DNA from: Halieaceae bacterium
Lineage (GTDB): Bacteria; Pseudomonadota; Gammaproteobacteria; Pseudomonadales; Halieaceae
Length of the DNA stretch: 21,652 nt
NCBI GenBank assembly: GCA_003523185.1
Contig: DPGN01000055.1
Coordinates: forward strand, 32,840 to 54,491
Direction: 5' to 3'
The notes under the pieces were generated by a model. It searched no databases, had not been told where the DNA came from, and saw only the letters and a list, made by a program, of their open reading frames with translations. Of the stretch, positions 16,596 to 21,652 are shown piece by piece (position 1 is the stretch's first letter; the number at the start of each line of letters is the position of its first letter). Both the position numbers and the translations under genes were made by a program.

Positions 16596-16613
16596 TGTCC
16601 CAGCATGTACACC
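16596..16613. promoter_or_regulatory. Imperfect PpsR-type site upstream of bchG
   Basis: TGT-N12-ACC (TGT at 16596-16598, ACC at 16611-16613) differs from the PpsR consensus by one base in the right half-site and ends eight bases before the preferred bchG ATG. The same ACC variant is seen in the acsF region. A TGT-N10-ACA pattern is also present at 16596-16611. Single-base-off sites are common by chance, so this is tentative. Confidence 0.25.
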
Positions 16614-16621
16614 ATGTTGGG

Positions 16622-17533
16622 ATGAGCAATTCTACGGCTGTAAACCCGGGAGCAACATCGGGCGCGTCCATCGCCGATTTCATTCAGCTCCTTAAACCGA
16701 TTACGTGGTTCCCACCCATGTGGGCACTCATGTGCGGTCTTGTATCGGGTGGCATGACCCCTTTCCAGGCACCCTGGCTTTTCCTTGCCGGAATATTACT
16801 GACCGGCCCATTGGTCTGCGGAGCGAGCCAAATCATCAACGATTGGCACGACCGAGAGGTTGATGCACTGAACGAACCGGACAGACCGATTCCTTCCGGT
16901 CGCGTTTCAGAAGCAGCCGCGCTTCGATTTGCTTTTATCTGGTGCGTCATTGCACAGGCCTGGAGCTTTATGCTCGGTCCCTGGGTTGCGGGCGCAACAG
17001 CGGTTGGACTGCTTCTAGCTTGGGCCTACAGCGCGCCCCCGCTTCGCTTCAAACAAAACGGGTGGTGGGGAAACCTCTCCGTTGCCCTGAGCTACGAGGG
17101 CTTAGCGTGGATTACGGGCGCCGCGATTGTGATTGGCGGTCAACTCCCCAGCACCTCTATTTTAGTCATTGCGGCGCTTTATAGTCTGGGAGCACACGGC
17201 ATCATGACCTTGAATGACTTTAAGGCCATCGACGGTGATATTGCGGTGGGTATCAAGACGCTTCCGGTCCAAATGGGACCCGAGCGCGCCGCTAAATTTG
17301 CATGTCTTGTCATGATCACCCCCCAGCTAGGCGTACTCTGGTTACTCGCAGAATGGGGGCATATTGTCGCTGCTGGCCTCGTTACTGTTTTGATTGCCGG
17401 TCAGCTGCTGGCGATGCTTCGGTTCCTGACTAATCCGCGTCAACTTGCTCCGTGGTACAACGGTGTGGGCGTCACTCAATACGTCGCGGGCATGATGGTC
17501 TCTGCACTCGCAATGGGAGGTCATTTTGGCTGA
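16622..17533 (+). CDS. bchG: Bacteriochlorophyll synthase (geranylgeranyl/phytyl transferase)
   Basis: BchG, a UbiA-family membrane prenyltransferase, esterifies bacteriochlorophyllide a with geranylgeranyl diphosphate. The product has about eight or nine membrane helices. It carries the N-terminal family motif LLKPITWFPPMWALMCG and the first Mg-diphosphate motif NDWHDREVD at 73-81 (numbered from the chosen start), followed by DRPIPSGR. A second acidic motif lies in LNDFKAIDGD. The longest frame opens with TTG at 16595, but no Shine-Dalgarno precedes it. The ATG at 16622 gives 303 residues and a better fit to the family N-terminus, though its own ribosome binding site is also weak. The 3' end overlaps the next gene by 8 bases. 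Confidence 0.95.
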   Translation: MSNSTAVNPGATSGASIADFIQLLKPITWFPPMWALMCGLVSGGMTPFQAPWLFLAGILLTGPLVCGASQIINDWHDREVDALNEPDRPIPSGRVSEAAALRFAFIWCVIAQAWSFMLGPWVAGATAVGLLLAWAYSAPPLRFKQNGWWGNLSVALSYEGLAWITGAAIVIGGQLPSTSILVIAALYSLGAHGIMTLNDFKAIDGDIAVGIKTLPVQMGPERAAKFACLVMITPQLGVLWLLAEWGHIVAAGLVTVLIAGQLLAMLRFLTNPRQLAPWYNGVGVTQYVAGMMVSALAMGGHFG

Positions 17534-18887
17534 GCTAAAAACTCTCTCATGGCTGGCCATCGTTCGCCTGGGACTAATTCAAACCTGTCTTGGCGCCCTC
17601 ATCTTCCTACCGACCAACACCCTTAATCGAATTATGGTCGTGGAATACGCACTGGCGGCATCAGTCCCGGGCTTCCTGATTACATTGCACCACGTAGTAC
17701 AACTCGCACGCCCCTACATTGGCTATGGCAGTGACGCGGGGGGTCGACGCACCCCATGGATCGTTGGCGGGATGATCATCCTGGCTATCGGAAGCATGAC
17801 CGCAGCTTATGGCGCCACCTTGGCCAATCAGCTTGGCTGGGTTGGACACGTCGTTGCCGGCCTGGGTTATCTGCTCATCGGTGTGGGATCAGGGGCTGCA
17901 GGAACCTCACTGCTGGTTCTGCTATCAAAGCAGGTGAGTGATCAACGAAAGCCTGCCGCCGCCTCTTTAGTGTGGTTCATGATGATCATGGGCTTCGCAG
18001 TCACTGGTGGTATCACGGGCCAACTGTTAGATCCATTCTCGGAAGCAAGGCTCCTGGCTGTGGTCTGTGGCACAGCGGCCATAGCACTAGTAGTCACCTT
18101 CACTGCCATCATAGGTATTGAAAAACCAATTGAGTCCCCGGTGATCAACGCCGTTGAGCCAGAGAAGAAACCCCCGTTCACTGAGGCTATCAAGGAAGTG
18201 TGGGACGAGGATCACGCTCGTCGATTCACCATTTTTGTCTTCGCATCGATGCTGGCGTACAGCGCGCAGGATCTTATTCTCGAGCCATTTGTCGGACTAA
18301 CCTTCGGCTGGACTGTTGGTGAGACAACGGCGCTGGCAGGGATTCAACACGCAGGCATGTTGTTGGGTATGTTCGCAATGGCGGTTTCCACCTATGCCTT
18401 TAAATCCCGGACCCGCCATGTCCTGCACCTCTGGATACGCGGCGGCTGTCTTGTCTCAGCCATCTCTCTAACCTTGCTGGCCTTTGGCGGAATGACAAGT
18501 ACGAACTGGCCCATCAACCTCAATGTCTTTGTTTTAGGCGTTGCTAACGGCAGTTTTGCTGTCGCAGCCATCGGCGGAATGATGATGCTAGCAGGCCAAG
18601 GACGTAAGCAACGCGACGGACTCCGAATGGGCTTGTGGGGTGCAGCTCAGGCGATCTCATTCGCGCTGGGGGGATTCATCGGTACGGTAGCAGTCGATAT
18701 CACTGGACTCTGGTTGAGCAATCCAGCGGCGTCCTATGGCCTCGTCTTCCTCGCTGAAGCAGTCTTATTTGTATGGGCAGCCAGCCTCATCTTTAACATT
18801 GATCAACAAGTGAACGCCGATACGAAAGACTCGGACGTTGACAATACCTTTGCACTCAAAAATCAACTCGGGGGAGTCAACCCATGA
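17526..18887 (+). CDS. PucC/BCH2-family MFS protein between bchG and bchP
   Basis: This 453-residue polytopic membrane protein belongs to the same family as LhaA and PucC and occupies the position of orf428 in Rhodobacter capsulatus (between bchG and bchP). It has about 12 hydrophobic segments and the family motif NTLNRIMVVEYAL near 32-44, followed by RPYIGYGSDAGGRRTPWI. The role is inferred to be pigment handling or delivery during light-harvesting complex assembly. The start is TTG at 17526, supported by GGGAGG with 5-base spacing inside bchG; no ATG occurs in frame before residue 37. The end overlaps bchP as ATGA. The family is secure, but the specific function is not known for this member. 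Confidence 0.9.
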   Translation: MAELKTLSWLAIVRLGLIQTCLGALIFLPTNTLNRIMVVEYALAASVPGFLITLHHVVQLARPYIGYGSDAGGRRTPWIVGGMIILAIGSMTAAYGATLANQLGWVGHVVAGLGYLLIGVGSGAAGTSLLVLLSKQVSDQRKPAAASLVWFMMIMGFAVTGGITGQLLDPFSEARLLAVVCGTAAIALVVTFTAIIGIEKPIESPVINAVEPEKKPPFTEAIKEVWDEDHARRFTIFVFASMLAYSAQDLILEPFVGLTFGWTVGETTALAGIQHAGMLLGMFAMAVSTYAFKSRTRHVLHLWIRGGCLVSAISLTLLAFGGMTSTNWPINLNVFVLGVANGSFAVAAIGGMMMLAGQGRKQRDGLRMGLWGAAQAISFALGGFIGTVAVDITGLWLSNPAASYGLVFLAEAVLFVWAASLIFNIDQQVNADTKDSDVDNTFALKNQLGGVNP

Positions 18888-20086
18888 GCGATAGAGAAAC
18901 AGACTACGATGTGATCGTTGTGGGTGGCGGCCCGTCAGGTGCGACCGCAGCGCACGAAATTGCGCTCGCTGGCCACAAAGTCCTACTGTTAGAACGGGCT
19001 TTTAGAATTAAGCCCTGTGGTGGTGCGATTCCTCCCTGTATTTTAGGTGAGTTCGACATCCCCAGATCTCTCTTGAAAGCAGAAATCCAGTCAGCGCGAA
19101 TGATTTCACCCAACGCACAGAAAGTTGACATGCCCATCGAGGGAACCTTTGTAGGCATGGTGGACAGAGACGAATTTGACCCTTGGCTGCGGCTAAGGGC
19201 TCAACGTGCGGGTGCAGACCTAGAACTCGCCGCCTTCAAGAAGGTCGAGTACATCGATAAAACCACGCTTCGAGTGACCTACGTCTCCAAGGACTACGAC
19301 ACCGAGACGAGAACCGCCACGGCGCGCTGTGTACTGGGTGCGGATGGCGCTCGTTCACAAGTTGCAAGGCAAGGCATTCCAAAACACGCTAACGTCCCCT
19401 GGGTACTGGCCTACCACGAAATTGTCGAAGCACCCGAAGCGGCAACCGAGGACTACGACCCCGAGCGCTGTGAAGTTTGGTACCAGGGAGGCTTATCACC
19501 CGATTTCTATGCCTGGGTTTTCCCACATGGAAAATCGGCCAGTATTGGTGTGGGTAGCGCGCACAAAGACTTCTCTGCAAAAAAGTCTGTCAACGAACTG
19601 CGAGCCATCTCGGGACTCGATACAGCGGAAACCATTCGGAAAGAAGGTGCCCCCATTCCCATGAAACCCATGAAGCGATGGGACGACGGCAAAGCGTTGT
19701 TGGTTTCCGGTGATGCCGCCGGTGTCGTGGCCCCCGCATCAGGTGAAGGCATTTACTACGCCATGCTGTGTGGACGCCTAAGTGCTGACGCCATAAAGGA
19801 GTTCCTGGTGACAGGAAAGGCCTCTGCTTTAAGAGCACCGCGAAAACGCTTCATGAAGCTGCATGGCCGTACCTTCTTCGCCTTGGGTCTACTGCAATAT
19901 TTCTGGTACCACAGCGACAAGCGACGCGAGCAATTTGTTGAGATGTGTAAAGACGAGGACGTCCAAACACTTACGTGGCAGGCCTACACACAGAAAAAGC
20001 TGGTCAAGAAGAAGAAAAAAGAGCACCTGCGCGTGTTCATCAAAGACGTGGCGCAACTGTTAGGTCTGTCAAAAACAGCCGCTTGA
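18884..20086 (+). CDS. bchP: Geranylgeranyl diphosphate/bacteriochlorophyll reductase
   Basis: BchP reduces the geranylgeranyl tail of bacteriochlorophyll a to phytyl in three NADPH-dependent steps. The 400-residue protein has an N-terminal FAD dinucleotide fold, DYDVIVVGGGPSGATAA (7-23), then the family motif KPCGGAIPP at 43-51. DRDEFDPWLR follows at 94-103. GADGARSQVAR begins at 152, and the second FAD motif GDAAGVVAPASGEGI is at 276-290. The C-terminus contains a lysine-rich run near 370-380. The ATG at 18884 has GGGGAG upstream with 7-base spacing and overlaps the preceding stop as ATGA. The sequence and position after bchG and the PucC-like gene agree. Confidence 0.97.
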   Translation: MSDRETDYDVIVVGGGPSGATAAHEIALAGHKVLLLERAFRIKPCGGAIPPCILGEFDIPRSLLKAEIQSARMISPNAQKVDMPIEGTFVGMVDRDEFDPWLRLRAQRAGADLELAAFKKVEYIDKTTLRVTYVSKDYDTETRTATARCVLGADGARSQVARQGIPKHANVPWVLAYHEIVEAPEAATEDYDPERCEVWYQGGLSPDFYAWVFPHGKSASIGVGSAHKDFSAKKSVNELRAISGLDTAETIRKEGAPIPMKPMKRWDDGKALLVSGDAAGVVAPASGEGIYYAMLCGRLSADAIKEFLVTGKASALRAPRKRFMKLHGRTFFALGLLQYFWYHSDKRREQFVEMCKDEDVQTLTWQAYTQKKLVKKKKKEHLRVFIKDVAQLLGLSKTAA

Positions 20087-20094
20087 TCGTTACC

Positions 20095-20364
20095 ATGACG
20101 GCTCTTCTTCAATCAGGCGCCTTGATTGCGGTCATAGTCTTATCAATCACCGCTGAAATAGTGGTGCTGTACCGCCGGCATCACACCACGGCCACTAGCG
20201 CGTCAATCAGTGCTTTTTTACCGAACCTGTTGGCCGGCTTATTTCTCATGTGCGGTATTCAGCTAGCTATCTGGGACGCACCGTCAACAGCCTTGCTGGG
20301 CTGCCTCACGTTAGCAGGACTCTGCCACCTCTTCGAATTCAGCCAGTATTGGCGCGGGCGTTAA
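20095..20364 (+). CDS. Small hypothetical membrane protein downstream of bchP
   Basis: I do not recognise this 89-residue protein. Three hydrophobic stretches (about 4-26, 38-60 and 64-82) suggest three membrane helices. Helix 1 carries a buried Glu21. Other polar residues in or near the helices include Gln56, His78, Glu81 and Gln84. A short basic loop (YRRHH) follows helix 1. The ATG at 20095 lies 8 bases after the bchP stop without a clear Shine-Dalgarno; an in-frame TTG at 20083 overlaps that stop. Tight linkage, the same strand and membrane character suggest it is co-expressed with bchP. A role in pigment or complex assembly is only guilt by association. Confidence 0.6.
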   Translation: MTALLQSGALIAVIVLSITAEIVVLYRRHHTTATSASISAFLPNLLAGLFLMCGIQLAIWDAPSTALLGCLTLAGLCHLFEFSQYWRGR

Positions 20365-20373
20365 AACACCCGC
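20354..20373. terminator. Weak bidirectional hairpin between convergent operons
   Basis: GCGGG (20354-20358) pairs with CCCGC (20369-20373), with one further G-C pair inside after a mismatch and an AT-rich loop. It lies across the stop of the small membrane protein gene, in the 18-base gap before the acsF stop. There is no T tract. It may act as a weak terminator for both directions. Confidence 0.35.
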
Positions 20374-20382
20374 TAATTGACC

Positions 20383-21447
20383 CTACCAAGCAGGTTGCAT
20401 CGCCACCTGCTCTGGCATTTGGTTCGGAATTGTTGGAAGGAGGAATAAACGTAATATCGTTGCACCAATGCCAAGCTGCAGCGATAAGCGCTTAAGCGCG
20501 GTTCCAACGCCGCTGACGCCCTCAAGCGCATCGAGACGAATATTCAAATCCAATAGCCGCTCAAGTCCACGCTGGAACTTCGGATGGCGGGTATTCAAGG
20601 TCATGGGGAATACCTGCTTCGATATCTCCGTAGTGATGTCGAAGACCGTGTGGTCAAACTCCGTTACGTCCATGCCAAATGCCTCGTACAACTTAGGACG
20701 CGAGTGATCGCGCACGTACATGGTCGTATAAACCAGCACAAGGAACATCCGAATGAACAACTTGTTGTAACCACTGAGTAACTTGGGATTGGCTCTCATC
20801 AGTAAGGCAAAGGCCTCACCATGCGCAAACTCATCGTTACACCACTCCAAGAACCATTTGAAAATTGGGTGGAACCGCCGCTCTGGATGACGCTCAAGAT
20901 GACGGTAAATAGTAATGTATCGCGCGTATCCAATCTTTTCAGAGAGGTAAGTTGCATAAAAAATAAACTTGGGTCTGAAATAGGTGTATTCCTTGTCACG
21001 CTTGAGAACACTCAGATCGACCGCGACACCGAGTTTTTTCAGTGCGCGATTAATAAAGCCCGCATGCCGTGACTCATCGCGCGCCATATATCGGAATAGT
21101 CGCGCGATCTCAGGGTCACCTACCTTGCTCTCAATCTCTTGATAAAGCACACAGCCTGAGTACTCAGCCGTAATTGAACTCACTAAAAGATCGAGAAATT
21201 CAGCCTTTAGCTCAGGATCCGCCTCCAGCGTCTCGGGATCAAAATCATAGTTTTGCTTAAAGTGCTCGCGATTGGTGTCGAGCTCAAACGCCGCCATCAT
21301 GGCGTCCCATTCTTCGCGGACGGGATCTATATCGTAGCGTCCAATTTCCTCACAGTCTGTTGTATAGAACCGCGGTGCCAAGGCCCGACTTTCGAGCGCT
21401 TGTTTGGTGCTGTTATTGACATCAAGTGCTGTTGAATCTTCCGCCAT
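20383..21447 (-). CDS. acsF: Mg-protoporphyrin IX monomethyl ester (oxidative) cyclase, diiron type
   Basis: AcsF is the O2-dependent enzyme that forms the isocyclic E ring, producing protochlorophyllide. The 354-residue protein has the diiron ligand set of the family. Glu95 is in TAEYSGCVLYQE, an ExxH at 125-128 is in ARDESRHAGF, Glu170 is in YLSEKIGYARY, and a second ExxH at 206-209 is in CNDEFAHGEAF. The N-terminal region with ALAPRFYTTD and the NREHF motif is also typical. The ATG at 21447 has GGGGGA upstream. The gene faces its own divergent promoter region with a PpsR-like element. No bchE (the anaerobic cyclase) is in the window. Its presence points to an aerobic lifestyle. Confidence 0.97.
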   Translation of the reverse strand: MAEDSTALDVNNSTKQALESRALAPRFYTTDCEEIGRYDIDPVREEWDAMMAAFELDTNREHFKQNYDFDPETLEADPELKAEFLDLLVSSITAEYSGCVLYQEIESKVGDPEIARLFRYMARDESRHAGFINRALKKLGVAVDLSVLKRDKEYTYFRPKFIFYATYLSEKIGYARYITIYRHLERHPERRFHPIFKWFLEWCNDEFAHGEAFALLMRANPKLLSGYNKLFIRMFLVLVYTTMYVRDHSRPKLYEAFGMDVTEFDHTVFDITTEISKQVFPMTLNTRHPKFQRGLERLLDLNIRLDALEGVSGVGTALKRLSLQLGIGATILRLFLLPTIPNQMPEQVAMQPAW

Positions 21448-21492
21448 ATTTCCCCCGTATAGACGCTAGAACGTAAAATAATGATCTAGATG

Positions 21493-21521
21493 TCTAAATT
21501 ATTTTATACTATAACTGTCAA
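21493..21521 (-). promoter_or_regulatory. Candidate acsF promoter
   Basis: On the minus strand a perfect TTGACA (21521-21516) is followed after 17 bases by TTTAGA (21498-21493), a poor -10 box at 3 of 6 positions within a very AT-rich stretch. Other -10 choices such as TAAAAT are badly spaced. The transcript would start about 40 bases before the acsF ATG. The -35 lies inside an 18-bp element that closely resembles the bchF operator. Confidence 0.42.
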
Positions 21522-21533
21522 CTGTATTTTACC
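21516..21533. promoter_or_regulatory. PpsR-like operator in the acsF / BLUF divergent region
   Basis: The plus strand reads TGTCAACTGTATTTTACC, that is TGT-N12-ACC, one base off the PpsR consensus. It matches the bchF operator at 14 of 18 positions in the same orientation relative to a perfect TTGACA. This repeated architecture raises confidence despite the imperfect right half. A further TGT-N12-ATA pattern lies at 21491-21508. Binding here could control both acsF and the BLUF gene. Confidence 0.5.
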
Positions 21534-21587
21534 TTGGCGCTTCAATCAAGCTAAGGGACAACAGGCCCACCCAAGAGGTCAAAACCC

Positions 21588-21652
21588 ATGTCTGAAACCC
21601 AAAGTAGCCGGCTTTTCCACCTAGGCTACGTCAGCACTGAGACCATAGACCT
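21588..21652 (+). CDS. BLUF-domain photoreceptor protein, 5' end only
   Basis: The first 21 codons of a plus-strand gene run off the window. The ATG at 21588 is preceded by AGAGG with good spacing. The peptide contains RLFHLGYVSTETIDL, which fits the first strand of BLUF (blue light using FAD) domains. Tyr14 followed by x-Ser corresponds to the flavin-contacting Tyr21 of AppA (CCYRS). Only about 15 diagnostic residues are visible, so whether this is a short BLUF protein or an AppA-like protein with a C-terminal sensor domain cannot be told. The divergent arrangement with acsF, inside a PpsR-regulated cluster, supports a light-sensing regulatory role. Reported as partial. Confidence 0.62.
   Translation, partial: MSETQSSRLFHLGYVSTETID

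Noticed and set aside
21505..21515. TATACT/TATAAC as the -10 box for the BLUF gene
   Set aside because: The -10-like hexamers are good, but no -35-like sequence lies at 16-18 bases upstream, and such hexamers are expected in this AT-rich stretch.
1..21652. CRISPR arrays, tRNA or rRNA genes, insertion sequences, phage genes
   Set aside because: No regularly spaced repeats, no cloverleaf or rRNA-like stretches, no transposase or integrase frames, and no terminal inverted repeats were seen.

Overview
The window is almost wholly a photosynthesis gene cluster (PGC) of an aerobic anoxygenic phototrophic proteobacterium. It encodes bacteriochlorophyll a synthesis and reaction-centre assembly, together with an oxygen-dependent diiron cyclase (AcsF), a PpsR-type repressor and the start of a BLUF photoreceptor gene. 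Gene content and order (bchFNBHLM-lhaA-puhABCE, then ppsR-bchG-pucC-like-bchP, acsF and a BLUF gene) suggest a marine gammaproteobacterium of the NOR5/OM60 (Halieaceae) type. A betaproteobacterial PGC cannot be excluded from this sequence alone. The puf genes, the crt genes and bchC/bchXYZ are not here and must lie elsewhere.

Layout. 19-591 (+): idi, isopentenyl diphosphate isomerase, converging on a divergent HemN-like radical SAM gene (604-1917, -). 2115-14926 (-): one tightly packed polycistron, in transcription order bchF, bchN, bchB, bchH, bchL, bchM, lhaA, puhA, puhB, puhC, puhE. Most junctions overlap (ATGA, GTGA, TGATG, or longer), so translational coupling is likely. The HemN-like gene follows after a 197-base gap and may be read through or have its own weak promoter. 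14927-15177: divergent control region holding a TTGACA promoter for bchF whose -35 box lies inside a TGT-N12-ACA PpsR/CrtJ-type operator. 15178-20364 (+): ppsR, bchG, a second PucC-family transporter-like gene, bchP and a small unrecognised membrane protein. 20383-21447 (-): acsF. 21448-21587: second divergent region with a near copy of the bchF operator/-35 element. 21588 to the window end (+): the first 21 codons of a BLUF-domain protein.

How the genes work together. BchH (with BchI and BchD, not in the window) inserts Mg into protoporphyrin IX. BchM methylates the product and AcsF closes the isocyclic ring using O2. BchL/BchN/BchB reduce ring D without light, and BchF hydrates the 3-vinyl group. 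BchG adds the geranylgeranyl tail from the isoprenoid supply fed by Idi, and BchP reduces it to phytyl. PuhA is the reaction-centre H subunit. PuhB, PuhC, PuhE and LhaA help assemble the RC-LH1 complex. PpsR probably represses the cluster through the TGT-N12-ACA sites.

Most of this is well-known biology. The points most worth a second look are the unusual cysteine pattern of this PpsR (no second redox cysteine in the central PAS region, but a CxxC in the N-terminal domain), the BLUF gene inside the PGC, the shared operator/-35 element, the HemN-like protein with a degenerate cluster motif, and the small membrane protein after bchP.
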